Shown here: positions 52,577-62,700 of the stretch, piece by piece
Numbering within the stretch: the first letter of the stretch is position 1
How the letters are laid out: every line of letters begins with the position of its first letter
From: JAGXLC01 sp041686375
GTDB taxonomy: Bacteria > Bacteroidota > Bacteroidia > Bacteroidales > UBA12077
Length of the DNA: 64,000 nt
Reading direction: 5' to 3'
NCBI GenBank assembly: GCA_041686375.1
Contig: JAWLEB010000003.1
Span: forward strand, 105,549-169,548
Notes under the pieces: model-generated
Database searches by the model: none
Told to the model about the DNA's origin: nothing
What the model saw: only the letters and a program-made list of their open reading frames with translations
Translations under genes and position numbers: made by a program

Positions 52577-53323
52577 ATGCATTATCTGAAAAAATATTTT
52601 ATAATCTGCTTTTTGTTAATGCTGCCCGTATTGAGTTTTTCACAACGTTGGAAATTACAGAGGACAGAGGTTACAGGAGGTATTGGCGGGACACATTATT
52701 TTGGTGATATTGGAGGTACGGCAGATGAAAACAATTGGATGGGTTTAAAAGACATCGAAATTGTTAACACAAGACCAAACATTAACATTGGGGGACGCTA
52801 TCGTTTGGAAGAAGATATGAGTATTAAAGCCAATGTTGTTTTTGGATACCTGGAAGGAGATGATGCAAATTCAAAGAATGAGGTGCGTAATTACGCTTTT
52901 AGTTCCACTGTGCTTGAAATAAGCGGGCAATTTGAATACTCTTTAATTCCTGAGAGCATACCGGTTAATTTTAGCATTGGAAATGTTCGTCGCGGGCTTA
53001 TAAGAAGTTCAGCCAATTTGAACACATATGTTTTTCTTGGACTTGGCGGTGTTTTTTTTGATGTAAAACCATTAGATGATCTTAAGGACAGTGATCGTTT
53101 CGATAGTAGTAAAAGTATGAGCTTTGTGGTACCTGTCGGAGTGGGGGTTAAATACCCAATAAATAATCAAATTCATATCGGATTTGAACTTGGAGGGCGG
53201 TGGACATCAACTGATTATATAGATGGTTTTACTTCCCAGTTTTCAAAGCATAATGATATATACTATTTTACTTTACTCAACGTTGTATTTAAAATTGAAA
53301 CGCTAAACCGGCGAGGATTTTAG
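52577..53323 (+). CDS. DUF6089-like outer-membrane beta-barrel protein, copy 1
   Basis: This 248-aa protein has a signal peptide ending SFS before Gln23 and then beta-strands with Gly and aromatic residues. It shows GGIGGTHYFGDIGG and the RYRLEEDMSIKANVVFGYLEGD region. It resembles small porin-like Bacteroidota proteins of the DUF6089 type. The function is unknown. It belongs to the envelope operon with nadK, uppS and bamA, a neighbourhood I recall as common in the phylum. Confidence 0.8.
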   Translation: MHYLKKYFIICFLLMLPVLSFSQRWKLQRTEVTGGIGGTHYFGDIGGTADENNWMGLKDIEIVNTRPNINIGGRYRLEEDMSIKANVVFGYLEGDDANSKNEVRNYAFSSTVLEISGQFEYSLIPESIPVNFSIGNVRRGLIRSSANLNTYVFLGLGGVFFDVKPLDDLKDSDRFDSSKSMSFVVPVGVGVKYPINNQIHIGFELGGRWTSTDYIDGFTSQFSKHNDIYYFTLLNVVFKIETLNRRGF

Positions 53324-53340
53324 TTTTAATTCCAAAGTTG

Positions 53341-54015
53341 ATGAAGTCATTTTTGTTATCAAGTTTCTTATTGTTATTAAGCCTTTCTTTATTTTCTCAG
53401 GAGGGGGTATCATTAGGTGCTGTTGGTGGAACAGCACATTATATAGGAGATTACAATAAAACGAATCCATTTTATTCTCCTTCTTTGGGGTATGGACTTG
53501 TTATGAAAACTGATTTTAGTAAACGTTACTCCGTGAAGATTATGGCGGCCAGACAGAGCTTGAGCGGGGACATGACAGACTTCGATGACTTTAATTATCC
53601 TGCTACACCAGATAATATTATAACCAAGAAATCTTTTTACACCAGCTTTTGGGATATATCTGCCTCGGTAGAATTTAATTTTTTACCCTATGATGTCTTC
53701 AATATTAGGAAAGAAAACTTTTCCCCTTTTGTCTTTTTAGGCGTTGGAACCGATTATTTCCTGACTGAAGAAAAAATTAATTTTCCATTGACAATTCCTT
53801 TTGGATTAGGAATTAAATATAATATCTTTGAACGCTTTTCCATAGGATTTGAATGGAATGTGAGAAAAATATTTTTTGATTCTATGGATGGAGTAAACAC
53901 TATAGAAGGGCATGAATCAGAACTGCACAATGACGATTGGTATCATATGCCTTTTTTATTTATTACCTATAAACCATTTTCAAGGGTAATAAATTGCCCA
54001 ACTTACGATGATTGA
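53341..54015 (+). CDS. DUF6089-like outer-membrane beta-barrel protein, copy 2
   Basis: This 224-aa protein is a paralogue of the preceding one: it has AVGGTAHYIGDYN in the same place, similar strands and a signal peptide ending LFS before Gln. I chose the ATG at 53341 over an in-frame TTG at 53338. It is 6 bases ahead of uppS. Likely small outer-membrane proteins; the pair may be a tandem duplication. Confidence 0.8.
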   Translation: MKSFLLSSFLLLLSLSLFSQEGVSLGAVGGTAHYIGDYNKTNPFYSPSLGYGLVMKTDFSKRYSVKIMAARQSLSGDMTDFDDFNYPATPDNIITKKSFYTSFWDISASVEFNFLPYDVFNIRKENFSPFVFLGVGTDYFLTEEKINFPLTIPFGLGIKYNIFERFSIGFEWNVRKIFFDSMDGVNTIEGHESELHNDDWYHMPFLFITYKPFSRVINCPTYDD

Positions 54016-54021
54016 TGAGCT

Positions 54022-54795
54022 ATGGGAAGAAAGGAAAACATTATAAAAGAAAGATTGCCCCGGCACATTGCCATAATCATGGATGGTAATGGAAGATGGG
54101 CAAAAAAAAGAGGCAACCAGAGAATTTTTGGCCACAAAAATGGGGTCAAAGCGGTTCGGGAAACAGTAGAAGCTGCGGCTGAACTGGGCGTATCCTATTT
54201 GACTCTTTATGCCTTTTCTAGAGAAAATTGGAACAGGCCAAAAAGTGAAATAGAAGCCCTGATGAATCTGCTTGTTGTTACTATCGATCAGGAAACAAAG
54301 ACACTTTTGGACAATAACATCCGGTTAATTACAATTGGCGATATTGAGTCTTTACCTGAAAATGTACAAGCTAAGCTAGCCACGATTAGAAAAAAGACAG
54401 CAGATAACGATAGCCTGACGCTTGTGCTAGCTCTGAATTATAGTGCGAGATGGGAGATCATGAATGCCATGCAAGAATTTGGAGAAAATGTGAAAAAAGG
54501 AAAAACAGACACTGCGATGGATAGCCAGAAGATGCAAAATTACCTGACCACAGAAAGGATTCCGGATCCGGATTTGCTAATCAGAACAAGTGGGGAAAAA
54601 AGACTGAGTAATTTTTTGCTTTGGCAACTGGCTTATGCAGAATTATATTTTACTGAAGTACTTTGGCCCGATTTTAGAAAAGATAGTTTTTATGATGCCA
54701 TTATTGATTACCAAAAAAGAGAAAGAAGATTTGGAAAAACCAGCGACCAATTGGTTAAAAATGAAACAAAAAATGATACAAGACCCTATGTTTAA
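54022..54795 (+). CDS. uppS: Isoprenyl transferase (undecaprenyl diphosphate synthase)
   Basis: UppS (257 aa) builds the C55 lipid carrier for peptidoglycan and other cell-surface polymers. IIMDGNGRWAKKRG contains the catalytic Asp21; PDPDLLIRTSGEKRLSNFLLWQ is the isopentenyl diphosphate-binding segment. The last 8 bases overlap the bamA start. Confidence 0.97.
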   Translation: MGRKENIIKERLPRHIAIIMDGNGRWAKKRGNQRIFGHKNGVKAVRETVEAAAELGVSYLTLYAFSRENWNRPKSEIEALMNLLVVTIDQETKTLLDNNIRLITIGDIESLPENVQAKLATIRKKTADNDSLTLVLALNYSARWEIMNAMQEFGENVKKGKTDTAMDSQKMQNYLTTERIPDPDLLIRTSGEKRLSNFLLWQLAYAELYFTEVLWPDFRKDSFYDAIIDYQKRERRFGKTSDQLVKNETKNDTRPYV

Positions 54796-57391
54796 GACAG
54801 TTATAATTTTATTGACGGGTTTATTAATTACTACCTCACAATTATCAGCTCAACAAGAAGAATCTCATCAACTAATGGATTATTCAAATCCGGAGGAATA
54901 TTATATCAAAGATATAAAGGTTACCGGGGTTCAATTTCTTGATAAACAAATCCTTGCGAACTTGTCGGGTTTGAAGCGTGGCGAGATTATTGAAATACCT
55001 GGAGATAGAATTACCAGGGCGATTGAATCTCTATGGTCACAAGATTTATTCTCTGATATTAAGGTTTATGCTGATGAGATGGAAGGAGATTCTGTGGTTC
55101 TTAATATCTTTCTTCAGGAATTACCTCGTCTTTCAGGCTTTGAAATAAAAGGAGTCAAAAAAGGCGAAGAAAAAGACATTAAGGAGGAACTCGAACTGAA
55201 ATCGGGTAGTCAACTTACAGAACATCTGAGAAAGCAAATCAGGGAAACAATTCAGGATTATTTTTACGATAAAAAATATCTTAACACAGAAATCGATATT
55301 AATAAAATTGATGACACAACGGAGGTTAATAGAGTTAAACTTATTGTTGATGTTGATAAGAATGAAAAGGTAAAAATAAAAGATATCGTTTTCAAAGGGA
55401 ATACCATTTTTAGTGATGGACAACTAAGACGGGAAATGGAGAATACTCATAAAAAGAACTTGAATATCTTTAAAGGATCCAAGTTTATTCGGGAAGATTA
55501 TGAAGAGGATAAAGAAATAATTATTGATAAGTATCGCAGAAATGGATATCGAGATGCAGAGATAATTAGTGATACTGTTTATTCTATAAGCGAAGAAAGA
55601 ATAATGATAGAAATAGAGCTGAAAGAAGGAAACCAATATTTTTTCAGAGATATTAATTGGGTGGGGAACAGTAGATATCCATCACAGCTTTTAAGTAATG
55701 CCCTGAAAATAAATAAAGGCGATCCTTTTGATATGTCACTGTTAGTTGACCGTCTCAACGTTGATGAAGATGCTGTAGGAAATCTTTATCTGGATAATGG
55801 ATTCCTTTTCTTTAATGCAAATCCGGTGGTTACAAATGTAGGGGAAGACTCTATAGATATAGAAATACGCATTCATGAAGGAAAACAGGCCACATTGGAC
55901 CAGATTATTATTAAGGGGAATACCAAAACAAACGAGCATGTTGTTCGTAGGGAATTAAGAACCCAACCAGGTGATTTATTCAGTAAAACAGCTATTCAGC
56001 GATCTCAACGTGAACTTGCTCAACTTGGTTTTTTTGACGCTGAGCAATTTGGAATTGAGCCCACTAATATAAGACAAAACAGAGGAGAGGTCGATCTAGA
56101 ATACTCTTTGGTGGAAAGAGGTAATGACCAGCTTGAAATTTCCGGTGGATGGGGAGCTGGAATGTTAGTTGGAACTGTTGGCATTAAGTTTAATAATTTT
56201 TCAGCAAGAAGAATATTTGAGAAAGACGCCTGGAGGCCTGTCCCTACTGGTGATGGTCAGTCGTTGTCAATTCGCGCGCGGACCAATGGAAGGTATTATC
56301 AGAATTATAGTTTTACATTTGTTGAACCATGGCTTGGTGGGAAAAAACCAAACCAGTTTTCTTTTTCCATATATCATTCTATACAAAATAACGCCAGTTA
56401 TATGTTTGAACGGAGTGATGAATCTTTTAAAATTACTGGTGCTTCCGTTGGTTTGCAAAGAAGACTTAAATGGCCGGATGATTACTTCTTACTGAGTCAT
56501 TCATTAGAATACAAAAGATATGAGCTTAATGATTGGTATGAAGGATACTTCTTAATTGCGGACGGAACAGCAAATAATTTGAGTCTCGAAACAACATTTG
56601 CAAGAAACTCTGTTGATCAGCCTATTTATCCGAGAAGAGGAAATAAATTTTCTCTTTCTTTACAGCTGACTCCTCCGTATTCTCTCTTTAAGGATGATAA
56701 ATTTTGGGAATTAACCGCTAGCGATAAAGAGAATATTAGAGAGAATGTTGTTGATAGCTATGGCGACGATTGGGAATCTTTGCCGGAAGATGACAGGCAC
56801 AATGAAGTAACTGAAGCTTATAATGAAGCTGTCCAGAATGAACAATATCAATGGATAGAGTTTCATAAATGGGTTTTTAAAGGGGAATGGTATCTTAATG
56901 TGTTTGATGATCTTGTACTTGCTGCAAATTCCCAATTTGGTTATTTGGGCTATTACAACAAAGATTGGGGATACAGCCCTTTTGGTTCATTTGATGTTGG
57001 AGGATCTGGTATAACAGGATATAATCTGTATGGTCGCGATAATATTGCGTTAAGAGGTTATGATGATTTCTCTCTTACACCATTGAATGATAGGGGTCAG
57101 AAGGTAGGACATATCTATGAAAAGGTAAATCTTGAAATTCGTTATCCTATTACACTGAAAGAACAAGCTCGAATTTATGCTCTGGCATTCGTCGAAGCAG
57201 GGAATGCATGGAGAACCTTTGATGAATATGATCCGTTTTACCTGAAAAGATCAGCAGGTGTGGGTATCCGGGCTTACTTGCCTATGTTCGGATTACTTGG
57301 TATTGACTGGGGTTATGGATTCGATGATGTTCCCGGAAAACCTGATGCAAATGGTGGGCAGTTCCACTTTGTTGTTGGTCAGGAGTTCTAA
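54788..57391 (+). CDS. bamA: Outer-membrane protein assembly factor BamA
   Basis: BamA (867 aa) inserts beta-barrel proteins into the outer membrane. A signal peptide ends LSA before Gln. Five POTRA-type repeats (about 30-400) and a C-terminal 16-strand barrel follow; the conserved RGY (LRGYDDFSL) in barrel loop 6 is present. A long charged stretch (about 630-690) is inserted in the barrel. I chose the ATG at 54788 over 54635 because it gives a normal signal peptide. It overlaps the uppS end by 8 bases. Confidence 0.95.
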   Translation: MFKTVIILLTGLLITTSQLSAQQEESHQLMDYSNPEEYYIKDIKVTGVQFLDKQILANLSGLKRGEIIEIPGDRITRAIESLWSQDLFSDIKVYADEMEGDSVVLNIFLQELPRLSGFEIKGVKKGEEKDIKEELELKSGSQLTEHLRKQIRETIQDYFYDKKYLNTEIDINKIDDTTEVNRVKLIVDVDKNEKVKIKDIVFKGNTIFSDGQLRREMENTHKKNLNIFKGSKFIREDYEEDKEIIIDKYRRNGYRDAEIISDTVYSISEERIMIEIELKEGNQYFFRDINWVGNSRYPSQLLSNALKINKGDPFDMSLLVDRLNVDEDAVGNLYLDNGFLFFNANPVVTNVGEDSIDIEIRIHEGKQATLDQIIIKGNTKTNEHVVRRELRTQPGDLFSKTAIQRSQRELAQLGFFDAEQFGIEPTNIRQNRGEVDLEYSLVERGNDQLEISGGWGAGMLVGTVGIKFNNFSARRIFEKDAWRPVPTGDGQSLSIRARTNGRYYQNYSFTFVEPWLGGKKPNQFSFSIYHSIQNNASYMFERSDESFKITGASVGLQRRLKWPDDYFLLSHSLEYKRYELNDWYEGYFLIADGTANNLSLETTFARNSVDQPIYPRRGNKFSLSLQLTPPYSLFKDDKFWELTASDKENIRENVVDSYGDDWESLPEDDRHNEVTEAYNEAVQNEQYQWIEFHKWVFKGEWYLNVFDDLVLAANSQFGYLGYYNKDWGYSPFGSFDVGGSGITGYNLYGRDNIALRGYDDFSLTPLNDRGQKVGHIYEKVNLEIRYPITLKEQARIYALAFVEAGNAWRTFDEYDPFYLKRSAGVGIRAYLPMFGLLGIDWGYGFDDVPGKPDANGGQFHFVVGQEF

Positions 57392-57436
57392 ATAGTGTAA
57401 TAAATTTTCGTTAGTTATGGACTTCCTCATCTACTA

Positions 57437-57476
57437 ACGCAGATAAAAGCCTATGTATAAAGCATGAGGGTTCTAT
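57437..57476 (+). repeat. Dispersed 40-bp intergenic element, copy 2
   Basis: This is the second copy of the element at 164-203: 34 of 40 bases agree. It lies in the 163-base gap between bamA and the first ompH gene, in the same orientation. The two copies are more than 57 kb apart. Confidence 0.65.
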
Positions 57477-57554
57477 GGCTTGCAGAATTAACTTACGTTG
57501 ATTTTTGCAGCAATAAGTCTCAGAAAAGGAAATTGATAATCTAACTTTATCCAA

Positions 57555-58064
57555 ATGAAGATAATAACTGTGACTTTTCTCCTGATGATATCTCTTACAA
57601 CATTTGCCCAGAGATATGCTTATGTTGATACGGAGTATATCCTTAATAATATTCCGGCTTATAAGGCAGCCAAGGAAAAATTAGATGAACTGTCTTATGA
57701 GTGGCAACAGGAGCTTGAATCAGAGAAAGAGGAACTTGAGGAGATGGTACAGGAGTATCAGAGCGAAAAAGTATTACTAACTGATGAAATGAGAGAAAAA
57801 AGAGAAAATGCCATTACAGAAAAAAGGAATGAACTTAATGAGTTGCAAAGACAGTATTTTGGGCCGGAAGGAGAACTGTACCAACGCAGGCAGGATTTGG
57901 TGAAACCAATACAGGAAGAAGTATATGAGGCAATTGAAACAATTGCCAGTAAAGGCAATTATTCAGTAATTTTTGATAGCTCAGATAAATCAACAATGTT
58001 ATATACCGATCCAAGATACGATAAAAGCGATGATGTACTTCAACAATTGGGATATAAAAAATAA
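57555..58064 (+). CDS. OmpH/Skp-family periplasmic chaperone, copy 1
   Basis: This 169-aa exported protein carries a signal peptide ending TFA before Gln19 and a long coiled-coil middle typical of Skp. It starts RYAYVDTEYILNNIPAYKAA. Skp holds unfolded outer-membrane proteins for BamA. It is encoded after bamA across the 163-base gap with the dispersed element. Confidence 0.92.
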   Translation: MKIITVTFLLMISLTTFAQRYAYVDTEYILNNIPAYKAAKEKLDELSYEWQQELESEKEELEEMVQEYQSEKVLLTDEMREKRENAITEKRNELNELQRQYFGPEGELYQRRQDLVKPIQEEVYEAIETIASKGNYSVIFDSSDKSTMLYTDPRYDKSDDVLQQLGYKK

Positions 58065-58081
58065 ATAAATAATTTTGTAAT

Positions 58082-58107
58082 AAACTAAAAACTAAAAACT
58101 AAAAACT
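58082..58107 (+). repeat. AAAAACT heptamer tandem repeat before second ompH
   Basis: Three full copies of AAAAACT and a partial copy (AAACT at 58082) stand immediately before the ATG at 58108. Copy-number change by slippage would alter the leader length and possibly translation. Confidence 0.7.
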
Positions 58108-58626
58108 ATGAAAAGATTAATAGTCATTTTGTTTGCTTTGGCAATGATAGCTCCAACAACACAACTGTTTTCTCAGAATGATTTAAAGTTTGGGCATGTC
58201 AATATAGACCAAATTATGAGCATGATGCCCGAGAGGGATAGTGCCAGAGAAGAATTGCAGCAATATAACCAGATGTTACAGCAGGAAATGCAGGTTATGC
58301 AACAGGAATATACTGAGAAACTGCAAACATATCAGGAAAATGTTGAAAACTATTCAGGTTCGGTACGACAATCCAAAGAAGAGGAGCTTCAGGATATGCA
58401 AAGACGAATTCAGGAATTTCAAACTACTGCTCAGGAAGATTTCCAGCAAAAGCAGTCGGAAGTCTTAGAACCTATAATTGGCAGAATTGAAGATGCAATT
58501 AAAAAAGTTGGAGAAAGAGAAGGGTTTATTTATATATTCGATACCAGCGCAAACGCAGTCGTATACAAATCTGACCAAAGTATAGATGTTACCCAGATGG
58601 TGCAGGAAGAATTGGGAATAGAATAG
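58108..58626 (+). CDS. OmpH/Skp-family periplasmic chaperone, copy 2
   Basis: This 172-aa exported protein has a signal peptide ending LFS before Gln, then a coiled coil rich in Gln, Glu and Met (about 50-130). It starts KFGHVNIDQIMSMMPERD. It is a paralogue of the preceding gene; tandem Skp-like genes after bamA are common in the phylum. A heptamer repeat lies in its leader. Confidence 0.92.
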   Translation: MKRLIVILFALAMIAPTTQLFSQNDLKFGHVNIDQIMSMMPERDSAREELQQYNQMLQQEMQVMQQEYTEKLQTYQENVENYSGSVRQSKEEELQDMQRRIQEFQTTAQEDFQQKQSEVLEPIIGRIEDAIKKVGEREGFIYIFDTSANAVVYKSDQSIDVTQMVQEELGIE

Positions 58627-58652
58627 CAATCAAAGATAAAAATAACGACATT

Positions 58653-58710
58653 AGAGACCATCTAAGTTAGTGCGAAATGAACGTCTGGCATTCTAAGATG
58701 GTCTCTTTTA
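58653..58710 (+). terminator. Inverted repeat between second ompH and murI
   Basis: AGAGACCATCTAAG (58653-58666) and CTAAGATGGTCTCT (58693-58706) are complementary at 13 of 14 positions, with a 26-base loop and TTTA after the second arm. It may terminate the ompH transcript or pair ahead of murI; the T run is short. Confidence 0.45.
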
Positions 58711-58721
58711 CTAATAGTTTT

Positions 58722-59534
58722 ATGCTAAAACCTGAACAACCTATCGGCATTTTTGATTCCGGCTTAGGGGGTCTGACTGTTGCGGCGGCAATTAAGCATA
58801 TGCTACCAAATGAACAGTTGATATACTTTGGAGATACTGCACATCTTCCTTATGGAGATAAGTCCCCTGAAACTATTGTCACTTATACTAAACGTATTAC
58901 TGATTTTCTCATTGATAAAGATGTGAAACTTTTACTTATTGCTTGTAATACTGCTTCTGCAGTAGCTTATCATCAATTGAAAGAATATGTGGGAGAAAAG
59001 GTTTATCTATTAAATGTGATAGACCCGGTTGTAAACTATATTAATCAAAATTATTCTTCAACGAAAATCGGTGTTATTGGCACGAAAGGAACCATTAACA
59101 GTGAGATGTATGAGAAAAAAATACTGGAAAAGAACCGAAACAACATTGTAGCATCCTTGGCTACCCCACTATTTGTTCCAATGATAGAGGAAGGTTTTGT
59201 TTATGATGATATTAGCAATGCAATTATTCGGTCTTATCTCTCCAATGATGTATTAAAAAATATTCAGTCGCTCATACTTGGTTGTACGCATTATCCAATT
59301 ATTAAAAATCAGATAAGAAAGTTTTTTGATTTTAAGGTCGATGTTGTAGATTCAGCAAATATCATTGGCCATTCATTGAAGATGATCCTGGAAGAAAAAC
59401 AACTGCTTAATACAACTAAAAGCCCACGATATACCTTTTATGTTTCTGACTATACACAATATTTTGAAGCTATTGGACGAATGTTTTTTGAAGAGAAAAT
59501 TAATTTGTCTAAAGTCAATATCTGGAAAGAATAG
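58722..59534 (+). CDS. murI: Glutamate racemase
   Basis: MurI (270 aa) makes D-glutamate for peptidoglycan. The catalytic pair is Cys75 (ACNTASA) and Cys188 (LGCTHYPI), and FDSGLGGLTV is at 11-20. I chose the ATG at 58722 because earlier in-frame starts (58677, 58698) lie inside the inverted repeat. It ends the bamA-ompH envelope cluster. Confidence 0.95.
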   Translation: MLKPEQPIGIFDSGLGGLTVAAAIKHMLPNEQLIYFGDTAHLPYGDKSPETIVTYTKRITDFLIDKDVKLLLIACNTASAVAYHQLKEYVGEKVYLLNVIDPVVNYINQNYSSTKIGVIGTKGTINSEMYEKKILEKNRNNIVASLATPLFVPMIEEGFVYDDISNAIIRSYLSNDVLKNIQSLILGCTHYPIIKNQIRKFFDFKVDVVDSANIIGHSLKMILEEKQLLNTTKSPRYTFYVSDYTQYFEAIGRMFFEEKINLSKVNIWKE

Positions 59535-59655
59535 CTAACCCCATTGGGTTTCTGTTAGTAAGTAAAATTCGTTAATTATTATTTCCTGTATCAACGAATA
59601 ATTACCATTTTAAGTAAACTGAAGCTCTTTACTATCAGCCTGTTGTTTTCTGATT

Positions 59656-59663
59656 TATTTTTG
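59656..59663 (+). promoter_or_regulatory. Possible -7 box for the multi-domain oxidoreductase
   Basis: TATTTTTG fits TAnnTTTG, 77 bases upstream of the start at 59741. No good -33 box is seen at the expected distance. Confidence 0.35.
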
Positions 59664-59740
59664 ATTGTTCACTGATAAATGTCATTGAAAATGTATTGTT
59701 ATTTTCTGATCTTTAGTACAATAAAATAAATCTTTTCGCT

Positions 59741-62700
59741 ATGCACAAAATTACTCAACATCCCATTTTAGATATAAAAAAGAAGGAGATCACAACTTTT
59801 CAGTTTACTTCTAAAGAAATTACGTGTGAAAAAGGATTGACCATTGCGGCAGCATTGCACCAGGCTGGTTATCCTGTGCATTCACACAGTTTGGGAGGAC
59901 GAAATCGAAGTATGGAGTGCGGAATAGGAAAATGTGGTGCATGTGAAATGCTTGTAGATAATGAAGTGAGGCGTATTTGCATTACAAAAGTTGATGGCGT
60001 TGAGGAGGTGAAGGAGATTCCCCATAATTACGAGCCAAAAGTAAAAATGTTCCCCGCTGATAAGCCAAATGATGTTTACAAAACGGATGTTGCAATAATA
60101 GGGGCGGGTCCCGCAGGTCTGGCTGCGCGAAATATTCTCAGAGACAATGATATTGATAATATTGTTATTGATAATAATGAAAAAATTGGTGGCCAATTCC
60201 TGATGCAAACCCATCAGTTTTTCTTTTTTGAAAAAGAGAAGAAATTTGGCGGTATGCGAGGATTTGAAATTGCCAACGACCTGGCAGGGGATGATCATTC
60301 AGGAATATTGTTAAATTCTACGGTGTGGGATATTCTTGAAGGTAAAAGATTGGCTGTAAAGGATATAAAGACCGAAGAAATATTTTTTATTGAAGCAGAT
60401 CATTTGATTATTGCCACTGGTGCGGTACCTTTTATGCCACCATTTGAAAATGATGATGTGCCAGGAGTTTACACTGCTGCAGTAGTGCAAAAAATGATGA
60501 ATATTGAAGAGACGCTTTTAGGGAAAAATATACTTACTGTGGGCGCGGGTAACATCGGCTATCTTACATCTTATCAGCTTACACAGGCAGGGGCGAACGT
60601 GAAAGCAATTATTGAGGCTATGCCTGCTGAAGGAGGTTTTCCTGTACAGGCAAAACGTGTGAAAAGGTTGGGCATTCCGGTTATTACTTCTCATTTGCTA
60701 TTGAAGGCAATCCCTAATCAAAACTATGATGGCATTGTCGGGGCTGTTGTTGCAGAATCTGAGAAATTTAAAGCGGTCCCTGGAACAGAAAAAGTTATCG
60801 AGGGAATTGATGCAATTAATATATGCACGGGTCTTGTTTCTGACGATGTACTGCTTAACAAAGGCAAGGAGGTGTTTGGAAGGGCTTGTCATGGGGCGGG
60901 CGACGCTATTAGAATAGGAGAGGGAACCAGTGCTGTTTTACGCGGCAAACAAGTGGCCTATGAAATTATGGAAGATATGGGCAAGCGGTATGAGTATAAT
61001 GACTATTTGAATATATCCAAAGAATACATTGATTCACAGCAAGAGCCCGTAAAAATTCTCGATGAACCCTATAAACCCTCAAAAGAACGTAGACATGAAA
61101 GACCGTTTATAATTCTGGATTGCTTGTATGGATTCGCATGTAATCCATGTGCTTTTGTTTGTCCGTTTGGGGCAATTACAAAGTCATCCACAAGCACTGT
61201 TCCACAGATTGATTATGATAAATGCACAGGGTGTATGCAATGTGTTTATCAATGCCCGGGACTGGCAATTTTTGGCTACAACCTCAAAAAGGACTGGTTG
61301 TTTTTACCTATAGAAATTGAAGTTGAAGAAAATGCTGAAGTCTTTCTCGTCAATAATAAAGGGGAAAAAGTTGGGGAGGGAGTGATTGAAAAAATAATGC
61401 AGAAACCTAATAAAACCCATATTGTACGTGTCAAGTCAAAAAATGTGCATGGCGATGATTTGATGGAAGTAAGAGGATTCATAGAGAAGAGGAAATATCC
61501 CCACCCACTCGAGTTTAACCTCAAAAATACAGAACATCAAGATAATCAGTATATTTGTCACTGTGAAGATGTAAAATTGAAAGATATTTTGGATGTAATT
61601 GGCAACAGAACATTTATCTCTGTTGATGAAATCAAGCATACCACACGGCTGGGAATGGGTGCTTGCAGAGGAACACGATGTATAAAAAGATTGAAGCAGG
61701 TTCTGCCTAAATACAAGAAAACATTAGTTGGTGATGCAACTCCAAGAGGGCCAATGTCCAACCAGATATTAATGGGTGAGATGTATCCCAGGAATGTACA
61801 TGAGAATGTTCAGCCACTTCTTAATGGAAAATCAATTAAAAAAGTTAAGGTGAAATCCCTTGTAGGCGGCGGCGGCATAGGGGGAAGTGCTTTATTCAGA
61901 TATTTAGCTGAAGCTGGTCAGGAGCCTGTGCTGATAAATTATGACAGGGGTTCATCGTGGAGAAATATTGCAGGAGGGAGACCAAATTTCAGCTTGCCGG
62001 AACTTTCTGAGATTGCAAATAATAACAACAGAATCTTCAAGGAATTACAGGAAGTTGCGAATGTTGATTACAGGCCAATAAGGTATGTTACTTTTGCTCA
62101 CGATGATGCCATATATAAGACCCTTGAGAAATCAATGGAATGGTCGGATGCCTATATGGTTGAACCAAAGGATTTTGATAAAGAACTGTCACCGCATTTT
62201 GACACAAACTTAGATACTTATAAAGCTGCACTTGTTACTAAAAATTGCTGGCAATCAACTCCGGGAAGGGTATTGGATTTGATACGACACCTTGGAATTG
62301 AAGCTGGTGGTATTGTAGAGGAAGATTGCAAAGTTCTGGATGTTCAGAAAGAGGGTGACCTATATAAGGTGCTTGTACGCAATCATGCGAATGAATATAT
62401 TGAGTATCAGACTGAAATGTTTATTAATGCTTTAGGTCCTGAAGGACATCATCATGCTAAAAGAATGGGTATTGAGACAGGTCTGTTTTCAGTAAAACAT
62501 CAGGCTTTCATTACCCGCAGATTGCCATACATGGGTGTTAATGGGAATCCATTGCCAATGATGATTGACAGAAGGAATTATAAAGGCTTCGTGGCTGTTT
62601 ATGGTCAGCAACTGGCAGAAACAGGTCAGGTGATAGGTTGTGCATCCCCGGCTATTGAGCCGAATGAAACGGATAAAAACCTTAAGGTAAATTCCCTGGA

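Noticed and set aside
54635..54787. An upstream start for BamA inside uppS
   Set aside because: It would bury the signal peptide behind about 50 residues encoded in the other frame of uppS.
59573..59604. TAATTATT/AATAATTA inverted repeat upstream of the oxidoreductase
   Set aside because: Short AT-only arms are expected by chance in this DNA; an operator is possible but unsupported.
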